A stretch of DNA of 62,500 nt from Symbiodinium natans (taxonomy: Eukaryota > Sar > Dinophyceae > Suessiales > Symbiodiniaceae): positions 37,501 to 100,000 of the forward strand of contig CAJNDS010002154.1 in the NCBI GenBank assembly GCA_905221605.1. Reading direction: 5' to 3'. The position numbers and the translations under genes are program-made. Shown here piece by piece: positions 9,454 to 19,089 of the stretch. The notes below the pieces were generated by a model. It saw only the letters and a list, made by a program, of their open reading frames with translations, did not search any database and was not told where the DNA came from. Within the stretch, counting starts at the first letter, position 1. Every line of letters begins with the position of its first letter.

Positions 9454-10917
9454 GGGCGGCTTGCAGGGCTCAATGGCAGACAGAAAACTCGGAACTACAT
9501 CTTTTGAGGGATGTCCCTCCGAAAGCACCACCCCAGCAACCGAAGTGCTGTTTTCAATCGTAAACCCTATATACTTGCACCCCACGCAACATAAGACAAT
9601 GGTTGAAAGGTCAACATGTCGCACATCAGGGTACTCTAAATTGCGTGGCGTGTCTTCAGAGATCAACCTCCATTTCGCTATAGTATCTCCCTAAACCTCC
9701 ATGTACTTTGCTGCAGAGAGGCTGGAAGAGTTAAGTCAGCGATGGACATCCGCGGCTTCGGGCGTGATGGCTGTGGTTGTGAGAGCTGCTGCTGCTGCGC
9801 GGCCTCTTTGTCTAAGGCTAGTGTTTAGAGTTTAGGGTTTAGGTTCGAGGTTCTCGAGTTTGCTTGCTGAATTTTACTGGTTCTTGGTTCTTGGTAGGGA
9901 ATTAGGCCGGAATTACCTCAGAGGTTGGTACCCAAAATAACCTCTCAACTTAAGGGTATCGGGGGATGTAAGTGCCTTTCAAGTTCAGCCCAACCCAAAA
10001 ACTTTGGGATCATTAAGTGGGTTTAGGGTTTAGGGTCTATAACAAATCCGAATGAATTTACAGTCCTCCTCTGGAAACAGGAGATGGGAACTGGAGCTTG
10101 ACTTGGCTTGCAAAATCTCTCCCAGTCGGCCACAGCTTTCTGCAAGGAGATTGCACATAACTAGGTGTCGATTTCAACAGTCCCCAAAATTACTTATAAC
10201 TAGGGCTCCATATTGAACAATAAGGGACATGCAAAATTCTCCCACATGCAATAATATGAAACAGATGGCCTCTCGGGGCGTCACGGGTGGAAGGCCTTGA
10301 GACGACATGCCGTCGCCCTCTGCTCGGCGTGCGCTGACTGGCAAGGGCCTCCTGGAAGAAAGAAAAGCCCTAAACCCTAAACCCTAAACCCTAAACCCTA
10401 AACCCTAAACCCAAAACCCTAAACAGTGCATCTTTCCCGCAAGGTCGCGAACATGCCAATTGATGACCTGTCGCGCCTGCCGAACTCCATCGATGGAGGC
10501 CTAGGAGATTGCTGAGCAGCTGCGCCATTGGCGCCTTCGGCAACATCCCTAAACCCCAAACCCCAAACCCTTAAAAACCCTAAACCCTAAACCATCAGAA
10601 GCAGAGGATCACCTCAAGCTTCCCGTGTTTCTGTTGGTGCCATCACGGTCCACCCCTTTGTGCAGCTGCATGTCTTTAAAAAATCGTCCCCCTGCTGTCC
10701 CAACTGCTGTTCATAGGTTCATAGAAGCATCCTGCGACACGGTTTAGGGTTTAGGGTTTAGGGTTTAGGGTTTAGGGTTTAGGGTTTAGGGTTTAGGTGA
10801 AGTTGTAAAAAGGCTCATCCATTCTTGTGAAGCGATCAGTTTCATGGCACAGGCTTCCTTGTGAAGCTTGGTTTGAACGACAAGATCTGCACCGCCTCAC
10901 CATTCATGACTGGCTGG
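9454..10917 (-). CDS. probable minus-strand gene, several exons, function unknown
   Basis: Candidate exons in transcription order: about 10840-10917 (VMNGEAVQILSFKPSF, starting right after the AACCAG acceptor of a family C element), about 10435-10545 (APMAQLLSNLLGLHRWSS), about 10288-10351 (EALASQRTPSRGRRHVV, behind a strong cttttctttcttccag acceptor), about 9705-9800 (polyQ then MSIADLTLPASLQQ) and 9454-9667 (LSTIVLCCVGCKYIGFTIEN). The last has 71 open codons with a GT donor at the family P element. Plus-strand frames are also open across parts of this stretch and phases between exons were not all matched, so strand and joins are tentative. No family is recognised. Confidence 0.35.
10365..10798. 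repeat. CCCTAAA arrays (10365-10425, 10545-10592) and TTTAGGG array (10739-10798)
   Basis: Arrays flank the candidate exons at 10.29-10.55 kb and a 147-nt segment before 10739. Confidence 0.9.
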
Positions 10918-11159
10918 TTCTTAGTAGGGAAGGAGGAGCTGAGGTACCCTATATAATCCCTTAAAGGGTATAGGGTTTAGCCCGGGGTTTAGGGTTTAGG
11001 GACCCTCTTCCCAGGCAAGAGGTGCCGGCCTTGAGGACTTTGAATCGCAGAGAAACCACCCGACGCCGACATCACCTCAATTCGCAAGAGCGCGAAGGAA
11101 AATCTTGGGGCAGTTATGGGGGCTTCCGAAACCACCCTTAAGCCCCTTAAGTGCCCTTA

Positions 11160-11216
11160 TAGGTACCGTGATAAGTACAGTTACAATTAGTTCCGGAGTA
11201 CCATGAACCTCCAAGT
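11160..11216. repeat. family A fragment
   Basis: Carries the family A right end ...taccatgaacctccaagt; the left half is missing or diverged. Confidence 0.5.
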
Positions 11217-11279
11217 GGGGGTTTTCAAAATTGGGGGTACCTTATTGGGTCCTTATTAAGACCCTAATTAGGGCCTCAA

Positions 11280-11480
11280 GGCCTGGCGTTTAGGGTTTCA
11301 GGGCCTCAAGGGTGGCCCCAAGGCATGGCGTTTAGGGTTTCAAGGCCTCAGGGCCTGTGTTTAGGGTTCCAGGGCCCAGCGTTTAGGGTTTCAAGGCTTC
11401 AGGGCCTGTGTTTAGGGTTTCAAGGCCTCAGGGCCTGTGTTTAGGGTTTCAGGGCCCAGCGTTTAGGGTTTCAAGGGAAT
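11280..11480 (+). repeat. composite repeat of gtttagggtttc plus aaggcctcagggcctgt
   Basis: Five to six tandem units of about 30-40 bp fuse one telomere-like unit with a GC-rich palindrome (aggcctcagggcct). A telomeric unit has been captured into a larger satellite. Confidence 0.85.
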
Positions 11481-11569
11481 CCTACTATTTGGGGGCCTAT
11501 TTTAGGGGTCCCTAATTTTCGTAAGCCTCAAATCCCAGCCTAGGCCCTCAACCCCCACAACCCTAAGCC

Positions 11570-12135
11570 CCAAAAGCCTACCCCAAAAACCCTGAACCCT
11601 CAAACCCCAAGACAGAATCCTTGCAAGGATGGGCGGGCCATTAGGTCTTACAATCCTCACAACCAATCCCATAAAGCGCCCTTTGGCAGGAGTCTTGGCT
11701 CAACCCCCCCCCCCCCCCCCAAACTCTCAATCCTAAACCCCAAACCCTTAGCCCCAAAGCCCAAACCCTAACCCTAAACCCTTAACCCCAAACCGAAACT
11801 CTAAACCCCAAACCGAAACCCTAAACCCTAAACCCAAACCCTAAACCCCTAACCCTAAACCCCAAACCCTAAACCCTAAACCCCAAACCCTTGGCCCCAA
11901 AGCCCAAACCCTAACCCTAAACCCTTAACCCCAAACCGAAACCCTAAACCCCAAACCGAAACCCCAAACCCTAAACCCTAAACCCCAAACCCCAAACCCT
12001 AAACCCCAAACCCCAAACCCTAAACCCCAAACCCTAAACCCCAAAACCCTGAACCCTAAACCCCAAACCCTAAAGCCCAAACCCTAAACCCTAAACCCCA
12101 AACCCCAAACCCCAAACCCTAAACCCCAAACCCTA
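11570..12135 (+). repeat. long degenerate CCCTAAA/CCCCAAA array
   Basis: About 0.5 kb of mixed ccctaaa, ccccaaa, ccgaaa units, partly duplicated as a larger block (compare 11740-11810 with 11885-11955), preceded by a C homopolymer at 11706-11720. Confidence 0.92.
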
Positions 12136-12143
12136 GACTGCAG

Positions 12144-13177
12144 CCAAGGAAACTTTCGCCACCGATGTGCCGGAGAGGCTCGACGAGTCGGTGCCTGCCG
12201 TCGGTCGAGGCTTCCGGATTTTTTTTGGGCCTTTCGAGCTTTTTTTTTGGGTTTTAGGGTTTAGGGTTTAGGGCTTAGGGTTTAGGGTTCAGGGTTCAGG
12301 GTTTAGGGTTCGGGCTTTAGTTTTGGGGCGCTCGGGCTTTGGAGGGTTTTCCGGGCTTTTGGGCTCCAGAGGCCGCCTGCGCTCAGGTTTCGCACCGCGT
12401 CGTCGGCGAAGCTCCGAAGCTTGGAGTGGAGAATCTGGGCCGTGATCCTCGCAGCCTGGGCTTCGGGATTCCCAAAAACCCGTAACAAAAAGCACAAAAC
12501 CTAAAAAAACTAATAAACAAACCAACAAAAACACCGAACAAAAACCGTAAGAAGTCTAAAAACCCCTAAAACAACCTAGAAAAATAACCCTTGAAGAACC
12601 CTAAAGCCCTTTTTCTGGGGGCTTTCGGGCGCCTGTAGGTTTCAAGCTCTGAGGGTTTTTTGGGGGGTTTTGGGCTTCAGGGTGTTATGCTCGAGGCTCT
12701 AGGGTTTACGCAACACGGGGGGGAGGGGGGGGTGTACCTAGAATCAAGCATCTGCTAATGCAGAGAGCAGTTCGCCCTGAATACTTAACCCTAAACCCTA
12801 AACCCTAAACCCTGAACCCTAAGCCCTAAGCCCTAAACCCTAAACGCTAAACCCTGGCCTAAGCTCCAAAAGGCCCCCTAGGCTCTAGGGTTTAGGGTTT
12901 AGTGTTAAACCCTCTGAAGCCTGAGCCCTAGAACCGAAAGCCCAAGCAAGAAAACACGCCCACACCTTCAATCCTGAGAGTGAAGTCTGTGGCCAGTATG
13001 GGAGACTCCTCCTTCACCGTCCATACAAGCATACTCTTGGGGAACTTCATGGTCCCTTCGTATGGACCCGTAATTGCGGAACCCCTAGATATCCCATCTA
13101 TGCCCTTTAAAGAAGGTAAGGGACCAAATTGAGGGACCATGTAACTTCTCTTAGGAATCATATGGGCAGTTTCATAA
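12144..13177 (+). CDS. plus-strand gene, 3' part, function unknown
   Basis: Exon about 12144-12205 (ETFATDVPERLDESVPAV, acceptor gactgcag). Exon 12370-12481 (VSHRVVGEAPKLGVENLGRD, acceptor tgggctccag, donor GTAACA). Exon 12932-13115 is 61 codons (SFTVHTSILLGNFMVPSYGP) with a GTAAGG donor, then the 39-nt family R intron and the terminal exon 13155-13177 ending TAA. The segment SILLGNFMVPSYGPVIAEP has a hydrophobic strand but no recognised motif. A long antisense frame (12928-13221) covers the same exon; the plus strand is preferred because it has matched splice sites, phase agreement and the repeated R intron. Confidence 0.5.
13116..13154 (+). repeat. 39-nt intron of family R (GT-AG)
   Basis: GTAAGGGACC...gagggaccatg...cttctcttag. 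It is similar to 1338-1377 and joins exons in phase 1. Confidence 0.5.
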
Positions 13178-13244
13178 ATGATGGTCACCTTGTATACTTG
13201 AAGGCTCCAATACTTCGACATCTAAGCCCGAGACCCCTAGACCC

Positions 13245-13316
13245 CACCCTGAACCCTAAACCCTAAACCCTAAACCCTAAACCCCAAACCCCAAACCCCA
13301 AACCCTAAACCCTAGC
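13245..13316 (+). repeat. CCCTAAA/CCCCAAA array
   Basis: About nine units after the end of the gene at 13177. The Ala-rich segment 13320-13390 beyond it is open on both strands and not assigned. Confidence 0.9.
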
Positions 13317-13615
13317 CTCCTCGGCGCCGATCTCCGCAGCGCGTCGGGGCGCGAAGCCGTTCGCCAGGGCGACGGCCTCCGCAGCCTGATGAGCTTTTAA
13401 GAGGCTTAGGGGGTTTACATTTTACGGGGGATTTTGGGGGTGTTTTGGGGGTTTTAGGGGGTTTAGGGAGTTTTGGGGGGTTGAGGCGCATTAGGAGTTT
13501 AGGGGCTTTGGAGGGTTGTGGGGTGAGTTGAGGGTTTGAAGGGTTGAAGGGTTGAAGGGTAGAGGCTTTCGTATTGAGGGGCTTAAGGGCTTTAGGTTCT
13601 CGAAATTAGGCTTGC

Positions 13616-14736
13616 GAGGAAGAGGAGCTTGTGGCATCCCAAACTGCAGGGCGGCGTATCAGCTTTGGGATTTGGGGCCCTGTCAGGCCGGCTTGAAGGC
13701 TTGCAGTTGTTTGGGGGTTGGAACATCCAGGGTCTTAGGGTCGTAGGGTCGTAGGGTCTTAGGGTCTTGGGGTCTTAGGGTGTGGGGTTTGGGGTTTAGG
13801 GTTCAGGGGTTGGTTTTTACGGGGGGTGTTGTTGGGGTTCAGGGTTTAGGGGTTCTGTTGGGATTCTATTTTTGTGAAGGGCGTTGTAGGGCTGTTAGCT
13901 GGGAGTTTAAAGCGTCGGCAAGCCTGAGAAACAACACCGAACCAGCACATCAACCAACTCCCAACTCCCAACCTCAGAAACACCCTAAACCCGAAACCCT
14001 CAGCCCTAAACCCTAAACCATGAACCCTGAACCCCAAACCCTACCTCAGAAACACATGTTGTCGAACACTATGAGCCGGCCCCTTGGCTGCGGCGTCCAT
14101 CTTGCCACGGGTGGGCGAGTTCTTCAAGGCTTCACAAGACCCCATGACCTTGCGAGCCTCTCTGTCTAGGCCCAGGAGTAAACGAGGAATAAACCGGGTA
14201 CCCACTTGGTTCAAAGGGGTTTATAAGGGAACCTAAACCCCTAAGAAAGGGAAGAAGGGCCTACTCTGGGTCCGAGCTGTACAACGGCGAGCTAGCTCTG
14301 TACAACGAATTCCTCATCTCGCAAATCCGAGGGCTGCGCATGCGGCAGCACCTACAAAATCACCTACAAAATTGCTCACGGCCTGTCCACCATAGGCCAA
14401 TAGGCGTCCCACATATCTACAGGGTCACCTCGAAGGCAATAATCCACCTTGGCAGCCCAAGAATCAATATTGGAATACAGGTGCCGTTCTTGGAGTTATT
14501 GAGTTTTATAAGGAAACTCAGAGCCCAAAACGGGCAAAAGGGTACCACCGAGCTTCCTAGCCACCAGTGGAGCTTCAGCGGTTTCGGCGTCCCGGATGCT
14601 GCCGTAAGGATTCACTTCACCTTCCTCAAGCAGCGAGCGCCAACGCAAGGACACGGAGGTGCTTCGGTTCAAGGCCCAATTGGCGCAGACCCCAAGGGGC
14701 CGTCCAGAGATCACCTCATCCATCATCACCGCCTAG
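13616..14736 (+). CDS. plus-strand gene, C-terminal exons, function unknown
   Basis: The tail is well resolved: exon 14277-14451 (LYNGELALYNEFLISQIRGL), exon 14561-14603 (TSGASAVSASRML, donor GTAAGG) and exon 14634-14736 (KDTEVLRFKAQLAQTPRGRP), ending TAG with all phases agreeing. The intron 14452-14560 is a family G element with GC-AG ends, and the 30-nt intron 14604-14633 is unusually short. Upstream candidates are about 13616-13670 (EEELVASQTAGRRISFG), about 13882-13980 (CRAVSWEFKASASLRNN) and about 14075-14176 (SILPRVGEFFKASQDPMT), the last followed by a family N element, but its phase does not match the next exon. The protein is not recognised. Confidence 0.5.
14177..14276 (+). repeat. 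introner-like family N
   Basis: Runs from GTAAACGAGG to GGGCCTACTCTGGGTCCGAG. Related copies lie at 59758-59818 and 30612-30690, both ending ggcctactccggg(t/g)cc(g/t)ag. Confidence 0.5.
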
Positions 14737-14880
14737 GTTGGCCCTAGAAACCCTCTGAAAAAACCCCCTAGACCCTAAACCCTAGACCCTAAGCCCTAAA
14801 TCCTAAACCCTAAACGATAAACCCTAAACCCAATAGCGGGAAAAATAGAAAATATCCCAATTGGGCCTGCCTAGCCGCGC
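14737..14880. repeat. family Q element with a telomeric array inside
   Basis: Ends match the family Q intron at about 15216-15313 (ggccctagaaaccctctgaaaaa ... atatcccaattgggcc), but the middle is replaced by about nine CCCTAAA-like units (14768-14830). A second array lies at 14976-15050. Confidence 0.55.
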
Positions 14881-15101
14881 TCTGGGCATCCCACCACTTG
14901 GCCTCACCTGCTCCCAAGAAGGCCTTGGCCAACTCCTTACTTCGCCCAAAACCCCAGGGAAGAAAGAAAAACAACCTAAACCCTAAACCCTAACCCTAAA
15001 ACATAAACCCTAAACCCGAAACCCTAAACCCTAAACCCTAAACCGAAACTTCAAACTGTAGGATTCCTACAAAGAGTTAAAGGTTCAACTTTCGGTGAAG
15101 T

Positions 15102-16123
15102 CTAAGATTCTTTCACGAAGGAACGCAGCTGTGGGCTGTGAAGCTTGGCTGCATGTTCCTCCATCTCCTCAAGGTGAATGGGCAGCTCCAACGTGGCGTT
15201 GGCCTTTTCTGGGCCCTAGAAACCCTCTCAAAAACATTCCTACAGAAGGTCCTCTTAAACCCCATAAGGGTAAATACAAAACATCCCAAGGGCCACCTAG
15301 TGGCGGCTAAGACGGTGAGCTTCGCCCTGCTCAGGAAGCCATAGACCATGTGCCAGGCGCGCGCATCCATGAAGAGGTTCCACTCCGTGTTGCCGTGCTT
15401 GGACATGTTCACGCCCCGACATCCAGCTCGCACCAAGGACTTCTGGCCATTCATGTCCAGGGGGGGGCTGAGGCCCGTGTAGGTTTGGCCACCATCTTCG
15501 GCACAAGAGCCCTTGACACCATTGAAGTTCATCTGCCAGTCGTAGACGTTGTTGGAGTCTGCCACGCCATAGGCAGAGCCCATCATGAAGACGCTGTGGA
15601 TATTCTCAGCCACTGTGGGATCTCGCTCTAAGGCCTTGGCCAAGTTGGTCACAGGCCCCGTGGTCAGCACCACCACCGGGCAGCTCGAGCTTTTGAGCAC
15701 CTTGATGATCAAGTCGGGGGCAGAGAAATGTGAGATCAGGTCCTCAGAGGGCTCCAAGATGCCTTGCTTGTGCATCTTCTCGAAGAAGCCATCCAGCTCG
15801 ATCCGCCATTGCAATGGCATGGTGGCCACAGGACTAAGGCTCTGTGGTTCTCCGTAGGCGATGGGTGCCCTCACCTTCAGCAGCCGCGCCAGCGCCGCCA
15901 TGTTGGGCGGGCCCCCGTGGGGCGTGGCCATGCCCGTAGCCTCCAGCGTCACGGCGCGCAGCTCGAAGTTGGAGCTCTTGGCGAGGTAGAGGAAGGCCAA
16001 GGCATCGTCATAGTTCCCGTCGTTGTCCCAAATCAGAGGATAGGGCGCATTGCAGAGGCGTTTCGTGTCCAGGGCCCATGCCCCCACCACACTGAGGAAG
16101 AGTCGCACTCCCATGGCTGCCAT
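15102..16123 (-). CDS. inosine-uridine-type nucleoside hydrolase, probably secreted
   Basis: Nucleoside hydrolases cleave the N-glycosidic bond of ribonucleosides to base and ribose in purine/pyrimidine salvage. The N-terminal Asp cluster that binds Ca2+ is present as DNDGNYDDA (D33, D35, D39, D40 from the ATG at 16123), with family-typical LTTGPVTNLA in mid-protein and TEWNLFMDARAWH near the end. The first 17-18 residues (MAAMGVRLFLSVVGAWA) look like a signal peptide, suggesting secretion or a vacuole. Exon 1 (about 15314-16123) is 810 nt without an intron. One intron of family Q (about 15216-15313) leads to exon 2 (15102-15215, ANATLELPIHLEEMEEHA), giving about 308 residues, a normal length. 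The exact donor is uncertain by a few codons. A duplicated 27-nt segment lies just upstream (16124-16180). Gene tail faces the tail of the plus-strand gene ending 14736. Confidence 0.85.
15216..15313 (-). repeat. introner-like family Q in the nucleoside hydrolase gene
   Basis: On the minus strand it runs from about GTGGCCCTTGGG to GAGAGGGTTTCTAG. Copies lie at 17545-17640 and, interrupted by telomeric repeats, at 14737-14880. The frame on both sides is conserved nucleoside hydrolase or helical sequence, so it is an intron. Confidence 0.6.
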
Positions 16124-16462
16124 GGTGCGGAAGCAAAATGTGGGTGCGGATGGTGCGGAAGCAAAATGTGGCTGCGGAGCGGCGCTCTGCATCAAACATG
16201 GCCGGGCTGTGCCCGCTAGACACAAGTCACAGTGTCAACGTGACCCCTACAAGCTGGATCCTGACAAAACCTGCAAAGCCAAGAGAAGACAGCCCATGTG
16301 ACCCATGCTTAATATTTTCGAGTATGCCCTAATGGACACCCCGTATGTACACTCACCAATGTTTAGAAGGAACCCTATATATGCGCTCACCAAAACCATA
16401 ATTAAAAAAAACTGCTTCGCGTGACTCCATGGCATGACAAGTGGCCACACGCCGGGCTGCAC

Positions 16463-16535
16463 ACCCTAAACCCTAAACCCTAAACCCTAAACCCTAAACC
16501 CTAAACCCTAAACCCTAAACCCTAAACCGTAAACA
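16463..16535 (+). repeat. CCCTAAA array
   Basis: About ten perfect units upstream of the nucleoside hydrolase gene, intergenic or in the 5' region of the next gene. Confidence 0.93.
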
Positions 16536-16682
16536 CCGGAGGGCGAGGCAAGACCACGGCGCGAGCAAACAGGCCTCCTATCGAACCTAGACCAACCCAT
16601 GAATCACAGCGTCAGAAACCCTAAACTCTACAAGTACCTCCCAGAAACAGTAGACTCTGCAAATATATATATATATATATAT

Positions 16683-16962
16683 CACGGGGCACCTCATGCG
16701 TCGCCATCGCTGTCATGGCAACATAATGGTCGTGGGCAACGCTGTGTGAGTCCTGGCTGTCGCTTTCAGTCACATGAGTGCTGCAGGCTTGGGCGAATAG
16801 GTCCTGTCTATGCTTCTACAAGCCAGGCGATGCATCAGGATGTGGCTGCCGCAAGAAAAAATTGCCCCGAAGGGCCATGGCATCCCATTTTCTGAAGCTC
16901 GAAATGCCTCTCTCGCACCCAATCTACAGGCCGATTGGCTGGACTTACCCCACCTTGATTTA
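16683..16962 (+). CDS. two plus-strand exons, Cys-rich basic protein fragment
   Basis: Exon about 16683-16745 (LSWQHNGRGQRC) ends at a GTGAGT donor. A 41-nt intron leads in phase to exon 16787 to about 16962 (CFYKPGDASGCGCRKKKLPR, then MASHFLKLEMPLSHPIYRPI). The cysteines C-x-C and C-x-C-R-K-K-K suggest a small metal-binding or basic region, but no family can be named. A family D element follows. The minus strand is also open, so strand rests on the splice pair. Confidence 0.4.
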
Positions 16963-17544
16963 CTATTTGCTTAAGAACCCTTCCCTATAAGGGTAATATA
17001 GGAATGACCATCGTTCTTTTTGGGGGTTCTTAAGCAAATGGCAGTAATTTCCTAAACCCTAAACCCTAAAGCCTAAACCCTAAACCCTTAAGCACATGGC
17101 AGTAATTTCATCCGAGCGGCCACAAATCTCCTCAGGAACTGTCCTGCCATTGTTGCCGCGTCGCTGGGATTCCAGCCTCTCTGCGCCTAAGTCGTTCCAA
17201 TTGTTTAGGGTGTAGGGTTTAGGGTTTAGGGTTTAGGCATAATGAAAGAAGCCTCAGAACCTCAAACACCCAAACCTCTCAGACACCCCAAAAAAGCCCT
17301 CACAAACCCATGAATTTAACCAGGAGCGCCTTGCAGCCATCCCCGAAGAGAATGTTTTGCCAGCCGGCCCTATGGCTAAGCAATCTGGGAAGTTCAACAA
17401 CGATTCGAAATGGCTTTTCGGCAAGCCCTGACCATTTGGGTTTGAAGGACTACAGTAGGGTTTAGGGGTCACTCTTTCCCTTACTTTGAAGCCCTGTTGA
17501 CTTACTAAATAGGGTGAGTAAGCGAGGATGCTAGGATGGTCCGA

Positions 17545-17640
17545 AAAAAACCCTCAGAAACATATTTCTGAATATGATCCTCTTAAACCCAATAAGGGAC
17601 AACATCAAATATCCTCAAGGGCCCACCTTGGTAAGTATGC
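17545..17640. repeat. introner-like family Q copy
   Basis: Shares cctcttaaaccc(a/c)ataaggg and atcctcaagggcc with the intron at 15.2 kb. Confidence 0.55.
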
Positions 17641-17828
17641 TCTGGGTCTCCTCAGAAGTCACCCTAAACCCTAAACCCTAACCCCTAACCCCTAACCCAC
17701 GAACCCTAAACTCTAAACCGCCATTCTCTGGGTTTCTCAGAAGTCGGCTGCCAGCTTGGCGACCACCGCACCCACGGCCAGCGCGCCACACTGGAGTGCC
17801 AAGTCGCTCGGGCAGCCTGCGGCCTGAA

Positions 17829-17945
17829 GGTTCAGGTTTGGGGTTTGGGGTTTGGGGTTTGGGGTTTGGGGTTTGGGGTTTGGGGTTTGGGGTTTGGGGT
17901 TTGGGGTTTGGGGTTTGGGGTTTGGGGTTTGGGGTTTGGGTTCAG
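17829..17945 (+). repeat. TTTGGGG variant array, about 16 units
   Basis: A very homogeneous block of GGGGTTT units instead of TTTAGGG, which indicates local amplification of a variant telomere unit. Confidence 0.95.
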
Positions 17946-18245
17946 GGTTGCTGGGTTTGAGGGAGTGTTCGGGGCGTTTGGTCAGTGTATGTGTACAGTG
18001 GCGGTGCTAGACTTTCATCCCCTTCAACCAAAACCCCTAAGACCCCGGACCCGAAAAAGCCTAAACCCCCAATCCCCAGCCCCCAAGGCCCAGTAGAGTG
18101 TAGTAGTGTCTAGTAGAGTGTAGTAGAATGTCGTAGAATGTACCCTCTAAGCCTCTAAACCTCGAAACCCTCAAATCCCCAAACGACTTAGCAGCAGGCC
18201 AGAGCTGCTGCTTGAGCTTCAGCCGCAGCCTGGATGTTCCATGGG

Positions 18246-18246
<1 letters not shown>

Positions 18247-18276
<30 letters not shown>

Positions 18277-18420
18277 TTGAGGGTTTGGGGTTTTAGGGTT
18301 CTAGGGTTCTAGGGTTCTAGGGTTCTAGGGTTCTAGAGTTCTAATGTTCTAGGGTTCTAGGGTTCTAGGGTTCTCGGGTTCTAGGGTTCTAGGGTGCTAG
18401 GGCTTCAGGTTCTACTTTAG
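18247..18420 (+). repeat. G homopolymer followed by GGGTTCTA repeat
   Basis: About 31 G with few interruptions (18247-18278) lead into about 15 units of an octamer GGGTTCTA, a variant with one added base relative to TTTAGGG. Confidence 0.93.
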
Positions 18421-18687
18421 GATTTCCTTCTATACATAACTCTCAGAATCCTCCCCCCCTCCCACATCAGACCTGAGCTTGTCTCTCGTGTGGGCAGTGA
18501 CAAAGGCTTGAGAAGCTTCTTCTATAAGGTTCCTTTCAAGAAGGACCCCCAATAGACCCAAAACCCTAAATCCCAAACCCTAAACCCTAAAACCCTAAAA
18601 CCCTAAACCCTAAACCCTAAACCCTAAACCTGACTATGTGATCACTTCCACACATCCGCTGCAACTTGCGGGCTCTAGACACCGCAG

Positions 18688-18997
18688 CGCATCTTCACAG
18701 GTTTCAAGAACAGCTGGATTTGGAGGTTTCCGAAATTAGGGGTACCTTCTGGGGCCCCTTTTGAGTAAGGGAATCCTACTATTTGGGGTCTCTGTTTTAG
18801 GGGTCCCCGAATGTCGGCAAACCCCCCTTTCTGAGTTGAGGGCGATGGAAGCAGCGTTTTCCGGCGTTGCGCTTTGCATCTGGGCCGCCTGCGTGAACGC
18901 GCCCCGGCCGCGAATAGAGCATGAAAAAACTCAAGGGACGGAGTCTCAGCTTGCATCCCACACCTGCATGTCCTGCATATCCTGGAACCCTGAGTGA
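18688..18997 (+). CDS. 3' end of a plus-strand gene, function unknown
   Basis: Exon 18688-18725 (RIFTGFKNSWIW) joins in phase to exon 18841-18997 (AMEAAFSGVALCIWAACVNA, ending TGA). The intron 18726-18840 is a family F element starting GTTTCCGAAATTAGGGG and ending after a pyrimidine run. A CCCTAAA array (18555-18635) precedes the first exon. Minus-strand frames are open too, but lack this phase agreement. Tail to tail with the gene ending at 19090. Confidence 0.45.
18726..18840 (+). repeat. introner-like family F
   Basis: Contains attaggggtacc, ggaatcctactatttggg and gtttta-ggggtcccc. Related copies: 11215-11530 (parts), 30735-30835 (reverse), 36418-36545 (reverse, interrupted by TTTAGGG units), about 49340-49530 and 55020-55190 (interrupted by CCCTAAA units). 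Confidence 0.5.
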
Positions 18998-19004
18998 AGC
19001 CTTG

Positions 19005-19085
19005 GGCCTAAACCCTAAACCCTAGACCCTATAGCCCTGTAAACCCTAAACTCTAAACCCTGAACCCTTAAAACTAAACCCCTCG
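19005..19085 (+). repeat. degenerate CCCTAAA array between convergent genes
   Basis: Lies in the 92 nt between the TGA at 18997 (plus gene) and the TAA at 19090 (minus gene), so this array is intergenic rather than intronic. Confidence 0.8.
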
Positions 19086-19089
19086 AGCT

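Noticed and set aside
9443-9694. Plus-strand 83-codon frame
   Set aside because: The minus strand has a longer, better balanced frame and the family P element begins at its donor. Kept only as a doubt about strand.
12928-13221. 97-codon minus-strand frame with natural-looking residues
   Set aside because: The plus strand over the same DNA has an AG acceptor, a GTAAGG donor, phase agreement and a repeated 39-nt intron (family R), so the minus frame is an antisense shadow.
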